In this document: positions 49,738 through 60,559 of the stretch, piece after piece
Layout: each line of letters begins with the position of its first letter
Position numbering within the stretch: position 1 is the first letter of the stretch
NCBI RefSeq assembly: GCF_000165425.1
Contig: NW_001798985.1
Location: 124,001-188,000 of the forward strand
Source of the DNA: Paramecium tetraurelia
Lineage: Eukaryota; Ciliophora; Oligohymenophorea; Peniculida; Parameciidae
Length of the DNA: 64,000 nucleotides
Reading direction: 5' to 3'
Notes under the pieces: generated by a model
Databases searched by the model: none
The model's input: the letters and a program-made list of their open reading frames with translations, nothing else
What the model was told of the DNA's origin: nothing
Position numbers and translations under genes: made by a program

Positions 49738-51257
49738 TTATTGGGTGCTGTGAAGGGTCTTCTTTATTCTAAGAAATCATCGAATTCACCATCTGCTCGT
49801 CTATAATTATTTGATTCAAATATTTACCTATTATTCAAATTTGGTCTTTGCTATGCAGCTCTTAATTATCTCATGACATTCATCACGATTTCAGCTGTTT
49901 TCTCTATGCTTAATTATTTTCCAGGACCCAATTTGCTCTTCTCATCTTTCACTAATTCGCTATACTCTTAAAATCTATGCTTACCTGATGTGATCAATAA
50001 CTTAATCTTCAATAGCTTAACCTCCATTCTTTCTTTATTCATAGGCTTCTTATTGATTTGCTAAATATTGATTCCAAACAGTGTAGGTGAATAATTAATA
50101 AGGGTGCGAGTTATAAGACACTAACTCAAAGTCTCTATCTATTTAATCAACCATTCTTCTTTCACCACCATGTTTAATTTATGTGACTTGACATTCAGCA
50201 ATATGTGGAACGATGAAGAAAGTCCTCAAACCCATTTGAAATAATTCTTCTAATTCTCTGTTGCCAAAGAAATATTGTTTGCAATGTCTTGAGATCTTCC
50301 TATATGAGTGATAAGCTGTTTAATTTAACAAAATTGCAAACCTCTTAAAAATGAGTTATGATCATATCTGCATCTAATGCCGATTGTAAACTCTGAACTG
50401 GAAGGACGAGGAGCATTAAAGTTTTTAGGATGCCAGTTATTCTTCCATCCTGCTCTGGTCCAAAAGAATGATTTATTTCTAATTTTATAAACCATAATTA
50501 TTAATCAAAATAATAGTCAGACTATTTCTAAAAATTCTTAACTTTCTTCTATTGATTCTTTACAAGAAAAATAAATTCAAGAGATTATATTCAATCTTAA
50601 GAAATAACTATGGTTTTATCTAACTTAGAATATATTTTGTTTCTTTAAATATGTTCTGTGGAATAGTCTTTATCTAGGATACACACACAAATTAGGATCA
50701 TACATTTTTATAAGCAAAGAGTGAAATAAAATCCATTATTACATTTTATTTAAATTTAATTATTGTATTATTCGAATATTTATATGATAAATCTAACAAC
50801 TAAAAACATCTCTATCTACAAGAGATTAACTTAAAAATAATGAGAAATAAATGTGAATATCCTTCTAAAGTCTCGAGAATCTTCAGATTTCCTATATATT
50901 TTGATCTACTCGCATAGTAATTCAGATAGATATTTTTAAGTAACATTTGTATTCCTGTTTGTAATCAATTGAATATTTTTTTTTTCAGTTTACAACTTGT
51001 CCTTATGATCGTCACTCTATATCTAATCCTTCTCTAGTGTTTGCCTCACTTCTTTAAACAGAAAATCGATGAGGACAAATAAATGTAGAGTAAAATTCAA
51101 ATGATTAGTTGATTTTGATCTAGTACAACAAAGAGTCCCAGTAGATAATGAAATACATTCAATGATAAACTTTATCGATGATAATGATGGCATTATAACT
51201 CAAAGGAAGATATCTGGAAGAATTCAAATGGAAATCCAAATGAGCCACATTAGTTGA
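49738..51257 (+). CDS. Multi-pass membrane protein with broken frame
   Basis: Hydrophobic segments follow one another: LLFKFGLCYAALNYLMTFI, LTSILSLFIGFLLICQILI, LIKIIVRLFLKILNFLLLI, IITFYLNLIIVLFEYLY and FFFSLQLVLMIVTLYLILL, at least six in all. The first frame has no ATG (the nearest, at 49722, is out of phase) and ends at TGA 50290-50292; the next begins about 20 nt later in another phase and needs a 24-nt intron at 51085-51108 before stopping at TGA 51255-51257. No intron repairs the first break. Either a pseudogene, a base error, or unusual splicing. Confidence 0.45.
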
Positions 51258-51970
51258 TTTGAGATGCCAAATCTTCAATCCTTATTCATCTTCAAAGTGT
51301 TAAATGTGACTACTAATGGGTTGGTAATTGACCACTTATATTCAAAATACAAAAAAAAAAGTATTAGTTAAGAATAAGTTATGAATAAAAGAAAATAAAA
51401 TCAGTATGAGAATTTAAGTAAAGAGTTTTTAAGAGTGTTAACTTCAAATTATAATATTTCTTTATCTCAATATAATGCACCTGCTTGTAGACATTATGAC
51501 GAGTTTAGAAAAACATGTATTTTTTATTTGAACAGACTTTCTATTTGAGTTCTCTTATTTAATTGCAATGAATTTCAAATCTATGAGAGTATATGATATA
51601 ATAACTCTTTCTCTTTTAGTGTTTATATGAGTACATCAAAAGAGGATGCTTGAATTTAGGATGAGGTTGACAAATTATACAATAGCTATGGAGATGGAGA
51701 AGGGGAATATTATTGAGAAAATAGAAAATAGGGTTGATATGGTGATCAGAATTGAGGAAAAGGGATGTGCTCAGACTAATATATTCAGATAGATTTTAAT
51801 AACATAAGTTTATTCAATTAAGAAATTAAGTAAGTATTATCTTCGAAAATAATAATCAATTTCAAATTTATTTTCAACAGTGTAAATTGTTTGATTTGAA
51901 TCTGTCATTTGAGCAGGATGGGGAGTGCATGGCATAGATTGTGAATATATTATTTATTTGATCAATCAAT
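51258..51970 (+). pseudogene. Fragmentary coding continuation
   Basis: After the TGA at 51255 the same phase stays open with coding composition (FEMPNLQSLFIFKVLNVTT, QYNAPACRHYDEFRKTC) to about 51549. Further pieces in other phases follow (KGNIIEKIENRVDMVIRIE and LSFEQDGECMAQIVNILF). They cannot be joined with normal introns and lack a start. They look like the remains of the C-terminal part of the preceding membrane protein gene. Confidence 0.35.
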
Positions 51971-51982
51971 AATTTAATAGTG

Positions 51983-52366
51983 ATGCAGAAAACAAAAATT
52001 TCTAACATAAACCGCATTAAGATAAACAGTAATCACAATTCTGATGATGAATTGGATCTTGGTGTCCTAATAGTTGAGGAGATCTCATAGGGAATATCTT
52101 GGGGGATTAATGAATTCTCTAATACCGCTCAAGGAAGCGATAATTAGGACAGTATTTTATCAAATAATGGTAAAATGATAAATTAGGAAAATGAAATAAA
52201 AATTTATTAAGGCCACTCACCTCACCGGATCAATGATTTCTCTAAATAAGTGAAGAAAAAGATTATTTTACTTTATGACCACCCAAAAGTTGATTATCCA
52301 TCTCCTACTGCTTCTTATATGAGAAGTCGTATCTTTAAATAGTACATATCTCACAGAACCAAATGA
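51983..52366 (+). CDS. Unknown 127-residue protein
   Basis: An uninterrupted frame starting MQKTKISNINRIKINSNHNS. It is acidic then S/N-rich, with a basic C-terminus (VKKKIILLYDHPKVDYPSP, RSRIFKQYISHRTK). It could be the last exon of the broken gene upstream rather than a separate gene, because it directly follows it. No family recognised. Confidence 0.5.
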
Positions 52367-52610
52367 ATACGTGGAGATTGGATTGAATTTTTGATATACA
52401 ATTATTTTGTATTAACACTTTGATTTAAATATCTAAATATATATTTTATATTTTTTTAACATTCTTTATTCAGTTATTTTTTTGGGTAGATTTCAAATTT
52501 TATATATAATTATTAATGTTTAAGTGGATGCACTTCTCTCAGTGATGGGGGGAGGAGTACAAATTAATATATGATATTCGGAATTATATATTTATAAATA
52601 ATAATAAAAA

Positions 52611-54184
52611 TGAATTATATTGATTAAGGCACTGCTCTTTCAAGGAAGGTTCCCAATAGAAAGTTGTCTAAGAAGAATTCTTTGTTTTATTAGGTTTGAG
52701 TGTTATGATTAACAATAGCAATCGGTGTTTGAGAATGAGGAATTCATGCAGAAGTATGAGAAGAACGTCGACCAATTGTAAACAGTGATTGAGGAGCCTG
52801 AGTTGAAAGAGGTGATTCAAAATAGGAATGAGAAGTTTTTTTAGGTTTTGGAGCAAATAATCAAAGTGGAATCATCAATTAAGGAATTCGCCAAGGGGTA
52901 TTTTTGGATGTTAATGTAGGTATTAAAAATACGGATTCATTGTATCTGACACAGGAATAACCTATAGAGAATGGGCACCAAACGCGAAGGAATTGAAATT
53001 GAATGAATATGGTTGTACGACTGACAATGGTGGAAACTGGGAAGTGTTTATCCCAAAGGATGACGATGACAATCACCAAATCCAACATGGGAGCAAACTG
53101 ATCACCTATTGCAATGAACTCGAAAGAGCTTCAGTTTGGAGTAGTGTTAAAATGGGAGAGTAAGCGATATTTTGGAATCCAGACAACAGATACGAATTTC
53201 AAGCATAGCAGTTGCAACAGAAACAGTAGAGCAAAGGTCTGAAGGTGATAAAACAAAAGATAACAGAATTGCAGGGAGTTAATGGATATAATACCATTAT
53301 GATTACTCAATAATTACTAATGTAACTGGACGTAAATTTAATAACACCTGACGATTTGAAAAGAAACATAGAAGTTCTTCATCAGAAGGGATTTTCAGTC
53401 ATAATGGAGATTGATCATGAATAAATAGGAAAATACTTGAATAATTGGGATGGAACAGGATATCAATACTTGAGAGAGGAAATCGAACAATTGGACTATG
53501 GGAAATGGGAAGTCTTGAGATTGTTATTATCCAACATATCTTTTTGGATAACCGAATATCAAATAGACGGATTCAAATTCTCCAATATTGACGTATCAGA
53601 CGACATTGATGCCACTGTCTATTTGATGTTAGCCAATGATTTGATTCATGATTTGTTGCCAAACGGTATCAGTATAATCTAAGACTTGGACTATCCGGCA
53701 CTTTGCAGAACAATCAAAGAAGGGGGTCTCGGTTTTGATTTCAGACTCTCTAAATTGCAACACAAGTAATTCTAACCGAAGACACTGTTCGAAAACACAG
53801 GAGTGTACACTCAAGCTCAAATTTTAAATGCATTGGCTATTGGTTCTGTAAGAATTATATTAAATGTAGGGGTTGATTTAGGAGGTCTAGGATGACTAAT
53901 TTGTATAGATTGAACAACAGTGTGGTTGGTTGGAAAATGAGATTGGTGAAGTAAATGAAGTGGATTCAGTTTTGCAGATCAAAAGGGGAAAGTTTACATT
54001 TTTGATAAATCACACTAATGAAGTAAAATTAATTATTAATATATTTATTTTATAGAACAGAGAAACTGTGTTGAATTTGTAGATTACCAAGATCTTGAAC
54101 AAATAAGAGTAAAAATGGGAGTAATAGGATGAGAATACCATAAAACTAATTGTTGAGTCAGAATAGGGATTGATAATTGAATGA
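52611..54184 (+). CDS. Glycogen branching enzyme homologue lacking catalytic residues
   Basis: Related to 1,4-alpha-glucan branching enzyme (GH13). Family blocks are GFIVSDTGITYREWAPNAKE (N-terminal beta domain), YLNNWDGTGYQYLREE, YGKWEVLRLLLSNISFWITE, YQIDGFKF and ATVYLMLANDLIHDLLPNGI, then CRTIKEGGLGFDFRLSKLQ. However, the nucleophile position of GFRFD reads S (53581-53583), the histidine stretch after it is gone, and the acid/base Glu position reads Gln (53680-53682). The C-terminal half after FDFRL is short. Introns of 25, 22 and about 33 nt are removed. Probably a pseudoenzyme, perhaps glycogen-binding or regulatory. Confidence 0.85.
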
Positions 54185-54280
54185 TAACTGATAACTAATC
54201 TGAATTTACAGAATATATAACAAGTATATATTTTCATTATTATTAATAATGTAATTAAATTTTAATAAATTTAAGAATTA

Positions 54281-55923
54281 ATGAATTAATCAAATGAGGA
54301 AGTCACTACCATCAAATAATCATACATCACTAAATAACCATTCTAAAAAACCTGGGTTTTATGGTTGGCTCTAGCATTGGCCTGCATGTTATTGTTTGGA
54401 GATGCTTACGCCTTTGACAATCCAATGGCTTTGTAATCCACCATCCAAACTCAAATGGGACTCAACAATGTATAATTCAACATGTTATATTCCATCTATT
54501 CTGCTCCCAACATAATCCTTCCGTTTTTCGGAGGAATCCTAATAGATAAAATAGGAGTGAGAGTCAGTATATTTATATTTTCTACCATCTTAATCTTTGG
54601 ACAAGGCATTGTGGTCATAGGAGGATACACCCTTTCTTATGGGACACTGTTGGCAGGGAGATGCATATTCGGCATTGGATCTGAGAGTCTAAATGCTGCC
54701 CAAGCTGCCATTATGTCAAAGTGGTTTGAAGGTGGAATGGTCAGTTTGGCTCTGGGATTGTGTCTATCCATACCCAAATTAGGAAGTGCAATGAACTCTT
54801 TCGTAAGTCCCATCATATAAGCAAACCATAATGAACTAGGTTTTACATTTTTGGTTGGATTATTTATTGTATTATTTTCTTGGGGTTGCGGTTTATTTTT
54901 AATTTACTTGGATAAAAAAAATGAACATCTGATGGAAGAATATAAGAAAACAAATCCTCAAGTCTTATCACCTATTAAAGAGAAAAGTGTATCATCTGAT
55001 ACCTAATCACAAGAATTGAGTTTACAATTGAGGACGAATGGAAATCATAATCATAATCATAATCATAATTCCTCTGTTGAGAGCAGTGATTATTCTGAAT
55101 CCTTTCTTTAGGACGATGAAGAAGAGGATAATGAGGACGAAGATGAATAGAATCACAATGTTCATGATGCAAAGGAAGAAATCAAATTATCAGATTTAAA
55201 AAATCTAGATGGATCTTATTGGATTCTATCGTCCATCATTATGTTGAGTGAAGCATTATTTGTACCCTTTTTAGATAATGGTAACGCATTTTTTTAAGTC
55301 AAATTTGGATTTAGCCAACAATCAGCAGGTGTATTATTAACTATTCCCTATGTATTTGCTGCCCTTCTTACTCCAATCATTGGCATCTACTCAGATAAGA
55401 TTAGATAGAGATCGTTGCTCATAGTTCTCACAACGGTTATTTTCATAGTTACTCATTTATGCTTACTCCTAATTCACTGTGATGTACCTATTATTGCCAT
55501 TATTTTAGAGTGCTTGTGGAGTCTCTGCTTTGCCCTTGCTCTCTCTTGGATTATGCTACTCATTTTATTCAGCCATCCTTATTCCCTCCATTCCCTTAGT
55601 TGTCAAGCCTTAAATGATCGGTATTATTTTTAAGTCTATTTTAAGGAACTGCCTTTGGTCTGTTGGGAGTTATGTAAAATACTGCCTTGGCTCTCTTTCC
55701 ACTGATTACTGGGAGCATTTACAATGGACATGTGATCAATGAATATGGACAATTAGATCCATTTGAAGGGTATTATAGTATTGTTTATATTTTTAGCTAT
55801 GTTTACTAATCTTACTTCTTTGTCGGCGTCAGTTTTTTCAACTGCATCATTGCCATTAGCTTATACATTTTTGATAAGAACGGCAGCTAAAAATTGAGCA
55901 AACTCAGAAATAAGAAGTTATGA
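54281..55923 (+). CDS. MFS transporter, MFSD1-like
   Basis: Major facilitator superfamily protein resembling MFSD1 (lysosomal dipeptide transporter). Twelve TM segments are expected; visible ones include WLALALACMLLFGDAYA, NIILPFFGGILIDKIGV and LLAGRCIFGIGSESLNAAQA. The conserved DKIGVR loop after TM2 and the loop after TM3 are present. The central cytoplasmic loop has a His/Asn repeat (NHNHNHNHN) and an acidic stretch. After introns at about 55487-55511 and 55621-55645 it continues LIPSIPLVVKPQMIGTAFGL and ends KLSKLRNKKL. Substrate not predictable. Confidence 0.85.
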
Positions 55924-55971
55924 TTATATATTTTATATTTAACTTATATTAGTAAAATATACATATAAATA

Positions 55972-57009
55972 TCACATGAAATATGGTTGGCCTTGAATAA
56001 ACTGCAAATCGACTGCTTTTCTACTTTTGTTGTACTTTCCAAAGTATTCAAGAATAAGAAATGAAAATCTAATTATATTTCCATGCTTAGCTGTTCTCAA
56101 GAAATCCTTCGTCATGCCTGCCTTAGTCAGATCATCACAATGAACAAACAAATCACTTCCATCCATGTCCATTATTATGAAGCCATAAGATCTTGCTTCG
56201 TCGTAAAACTTCAAAGTCCCAAAATATCTGATCTATACATGATTTTAATACATTTACATTAGACAATATGTTTGTGCCTTCTTGTAAGTTTAAATTGAGT
56301 GATTGCAAAAGATCATTCTAACTTGTTGGATTATTAATCAAAGAATTGCATTCCTTCAAGAGAAGATCACTCTCTTGATTGACCTCATCCAACAATTGCA
56401 TTTGTAGACTTGTACGTGATATGTTTGAGGGTGACAGAGGCACATTTTTTATATTCAATTTATTTGTTCGGTTATCCTTTTAATCTGAAAGATACTTTAA
56501 AGCATCGGAATAAGATCGTTTATGTCTTCTAATTGGTAACCCTATTATCTCAATGATAACATCCATCAAGATGTCCCTTACCAGCTTATGCTTTTCAGAT
56601 GTGCCCTTTTTACCTACCACATAAAAGTAATTCAAATATCGAGCCAAATATATGCGTTTCTTGTACCCAAAATTAATCACCTGGCATTTCAAATCTTCAA
56701 CTTCACAAATATCATAAATAATGATTTTTCTCTCCAATTATTAACTTATGGTGTTGAGATCGTCCCCTTGACAAATATCGCTCAAAGCCTTCCAATAAAA
56801 CCATGTGCCATACAGAGAATACGAAATTGCTTTCATTAGATCCTAACTTTTTGATTTAAGCACTATACCATAGCGGATGTGACTATTTCCTTATCGTCCT
56901 CAATTAATAGTTGTCTAAATGACTCTATCAATTTAGCACTTTAAAAATCAGAATTAAACTTATTTAGCGAAGGAGTTAATTGTAAATCATACAATTTACT
57001 AGGGAACAT
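55972..57009 (-). CDS. Protein with C-terminal cold-shock domain
   Basis: The last 90 residues form a cold-shock domain (nucleic-acid-binding OB fold): GTLKFYDEARSYGFIIMD and GSDLFVHCDDLTKAGM correspond to the RNP1 and RNP2 motifs. A 25-nt intron near 56244 brings it into frame with the rest. The upstream 240 residues (start MFPSKLYDLQLTPSLNKF; LYGTWFYWKALSDICQGDD; RKIIIYDICEVEDLKCQVI; YKKRIYLARYLNYFYVVG) are of unknown family. A 26-nt intron near 56870 is needed. Likely RNA-binding regulator; the domain pairing is unusual. Confidence 0.75.
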
Positions 57010-57065
57010 TAATTATTTATGAATTAAATATTTTAATTCTTTAAATAAAATAGTAATAAAATAAA

Positions 57066-58615
57066 TCAATTAACAAAATTGCTCTTTTTCTTGTTTTTCT
57101 GATTGTTATTATTGCTTTTACTCTTCACTATATGATGACAATTCTCATCATTATTGATTGAATACCCATTCACTAAAATTGGAGTCAATGTAGTAATATC
57201 AGGGACATTCTTCTTATTTTCGATAACAATCGATTGATTTCTGTTGTTATTATAATGATTTTACTATTTTCTCAAAATCCAGCAAAATCCAATAAATAAG
57301 ATAATACATATTAATATTACACAAATATCAGTAAGAAAATATAATTTTTTGATTTATTCCTCTAAATTCTTATTGATATTTTGTTATTGGCTGAGTTCAT
57401 ATAATAATTACTATTAGATGTAATCATGTTATTTTTAATTTTCCATCTCCTTCATCTTTTGATTACGAATTGATTACAATTACTCTTTCAACAATTGAAG
57501 ATTATGCGATAAAATAACAATGTTTTAAGCTGTCACTTTAAATAAGGATTAATTAGATTCAAAAGGAATCACATCTAAATATTGATTCTGATTCTCAATT
57601 TCGTCAGCACGAGACTATTGTATATCAAATATGTAATCGAAGTAGCTGCATGTAGAATTATTAGTACTTGAGTAATTGTTGATTATCTCACTACATGGCA
57701 TCTTAATTCGTTGCGGTTATTTAATTTCCTCCTTAATTGGTTCAATTTTAGGCAATTGTAATTTATATCTTTTGTGAGATTGTATTAGATCTCCTATAAC
57801 TGTTTATCCAAATACTCTAAATTTGATATCATAACCTAAATACCTTATTTAAGTTAGTGTGCAATGGTATTCGGCTTGATGAAAATCAATGATCTCAATT
57901 TTTAAGTATCTAAGAAAATGCGATTCAAATTCGAAGCTTTGCCAATCATTTATATCCTCTGATTCAAATGCTTACAGAAAATCCCAAGCTTAAGTAGGCT
58001 ATACGATGCTTCCGAAAACCTTGAGAAAAATCATTATTCTTAAATGATACCTTGAAATTCTTTATTGTTGAGGAGTAAAACTCTTTATTAATAAAGTAGA
58101 TTGTCTCTAGTTGTATCTCTTCCTTTAAACAAATGATAAAAAACAATTTCTCTTGATTGCATTCTGTGATCATGTAACTAAATTGAAATCAAAAATATAA
58201 GTACGTTTCTTGATTATCCACCAAAATATTATCTACTCCAACTAATTATTTGCTTTTTGTGAGAATGGTTGCACCACCAAAGTAATTGGCAAAGTTTATT
58301 TGAGATGGAATACTTTTTACTTAAATTCTAGAGTCTCCTATAACTCTATTATAAAGTAGAGCGGGTAAATTAGAAAGGGATGTCACAGTGTCCTCCAATG
58401 TATAATAAGCTGTCCTAAGATTAGAATCAATCATTTTCATAGCGGTAGAGAAGAAATAAATCATGGATTTATCTTCCATTAATAAACTCTGCCAATTTCT
58501 TATTTTTTTCTGCAACATCCTCTATTTATTCGATTTAAGTAAGCTTTTGGAAATCATCCATTTTGATAGAGACAATAACAACGATAATTATAAAGAAAGC
58601 GTAATAGTATTTCAT
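57066..58615 (-). CDS. SUN-domain protein of the SLP1/SUCO type
   Basis: Membrane protein with a signal-like N-terminus (MKYYYAFFIIIVVIVSI) and a C-terminal TM helix (DICVILICIILFIGFCWIL). The SUN-like domain reads INFANYFGGATILTKSKQLV, CLKEEIQLETIYFINKEFYS, DWQSFEFESHFLRYLKIEI and IDFHQAEYHCTLTQIRYLG, in the order typical of SLP1/SUCO proteins of the ER. The coiled-coil stretch before the TM is K/Q-rich. Several small introns, for example 27 nt near 58175, are removed. Basic tail at the C-terminus. Likely ER or nuclear envelope. Confidence 0.8.
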
Positions 58616-58717
58616 TAATTAAAATAGTTAATTTTAGTGTTTCACATAATTAATTATTTGGAACCAAACTTATTAATAATTGTAAATAATAATAACAACT
58701 CTTTATTTTTTATGAAA

Positions 58718-60488
58718 TCATAAATTTAATAATGAATTAAATTCATTTAATGATATCTTTCCATTCTCATCTTCATCAAACAAATTAAATAGATCTTATA
58801 CATCAGATCTGCTCACTTTGTCTATCTTCCCAATAAAATACTCAAAATCCTTGAAATTGAGATATCCCTTCTAATCCGCATCTATTGAAGTAAACAACAC
58901 ATTCGTGGATACTGATTTTTTCATTAGAGTTTCACGTATTTTATTAAGAATGATTTTCAATTTCTAATAATTCTTGCTCTAAAGAACAAATTTTAATTCC
59001 TTTAGACTAATCTTGCCATCATTATCTTAATCATAGTTTTTGAATATTTCAAAAATGTTTTTCTAAGATAACTTTGGTGCAATTTTTTTAATTAGGAATT
59101 CGAACTCCTTTTGATCAAGAAACCCATTTTTGTCTTAATCTAACTGTTCAAATAGTTACTTCAATGAAATTTAATAAATCTTTATAATGGCCTGCAACTC
59201 ATGAGTGATTTAAACGGCAAGAGTATCAATAGGTGCAAAGTCATATTCACTAAATAAATATTCAAATTCTTATGCACTTATCAATCCATCCTTAGATTAA
59301 TCAAACTTTCCAAACAATTACTTACTAATCTCATCATTGTCTTAATTCATAATCTTTCTAAGCATATTCTAAAATTCCTCTTAATTGATGTGAGTCTTGC
59401 CACATTATTTCATTAAATCCTTAGCTTAGAAGTTATGTTGAGCACATATTAATTAAATATTGTATAAGTATTCTCTTTCTAAAACTGTAAAGTTCAATCT
59501 TTCCTAAGTAGCTTACCGTTTCAATTTTCCTTGAGCTTACAACATAGGATGCTTTAATAATTCTGTCCAACTCATGCGATTTTGTTCTTCAATTTTTAGA
59601 CATCTCTTAATGAAATCCTTTACATTTGCTGAGATTTCTATTTCATAGGGGAATTATAAAGGCTTGGTTTAAATTTCCATCAAATAAGTATCAAAACTGC
59701 GGCATAACCAAGGAGTTCGGCCAAAAAGGAGTTCGTATAAGACCAAACCCAAGGACCAAATGTCACATTTATTAGAATATTCTTTACCTTCTAAGAGTTA
59801 TGGAGACATATATAAAGGTGTTCCTGCTTGGGCTAAAGTAAGTTATTTTTAAAGTGATACCTCTTAACACTTATTTCGGTGGAATTTTAGCAGCCAGACC
59901 AAAGTCAGCAACTTTATAGGTATTTTACTTCAGAAGAATATTATCGGGCTTATTTTACATGAAAATATACTTTAATGTCTCGATGCATATAATTTTTATG
60001 TAGTAATTCTGATAATCCTTAGATAGTTTGGGAGATTATAGCAATGGCAGCTGATTCTTAGAATCTTTGGTTAGGTTGATGAGACAAAAGGTGACGAAGA
60101 TCACCTCCTTCACAATATTCGATAATCAAGAAGAGTTCATTATCATGTTAGTCGCATAATGCCTATAGAATGAATTTAAGTGTTACGTCTAAGATCCTTA
60201 CAACGTTGGGACTCTAGAGTTCCATCATGAGAGTAATTTCATTTTTGAGTGCTTGTTTATATGCTGGATTGTCGTAGAATTTGAGATTGAGGATCTTGAT
60301 AGCAACAAATTTATTCCCTTGGGTTCCTCGATACACACTAAAGGTCTTAGATAATATAACCTACCAAAAGATCCCTCGCCAAGGAGATCTTTTGTGTAAT
60401 TGAAGGAGTATTGGTCGAAGTAGCAATTAGATTTGGCATCAACCTGTTTTTGTGTTAGTCTGATGATTCTTTGAAGAGTCTTATCCAT
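58718..60488 (-). CDS. EF-hand (calcium-dependent-type) protein kinase
   Basis: Serine/threonine kinase followed by calcium-binding EF-hands, like CDPKs. It starts MDKTLQRIIRLTQKQVDAKS. The kinase shows the Gly loop LLGEGSFGSVYRGT, lysine in FVAIKILNL, EYCEGGDLRHLL, HRDIK-PDNILLK (split by a 22-nt intron), VADFGLAAKI, GTPLYMSPQLLEG and CDIWSLGLVLYELLFG. Then come five EF-hands: DQSKDGLISAQE, DQDKNGFLDQKE, DQDNDGKISLKE, DADQKGYLNFKD and DEDENGKISLNE. The APE motif is SPQ. No clear autoinhibitory calmodulin-like linker is recognised. Calcium activation is inferred from family. Confidence 0.92.
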
Positions 60489-60559
60489 TATAAAAGTGGA
60501 GATGAATAATTTTGTTTGAATATTATTTTATATAATTTTATAAATATAACAAATTCAAA

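Noticed and set aside
49640..49760. ATG at 49722 as the start of the membrane gene
   Set aside because: It is out of phase with the membrane protein frame and reaches TGA after three codons.
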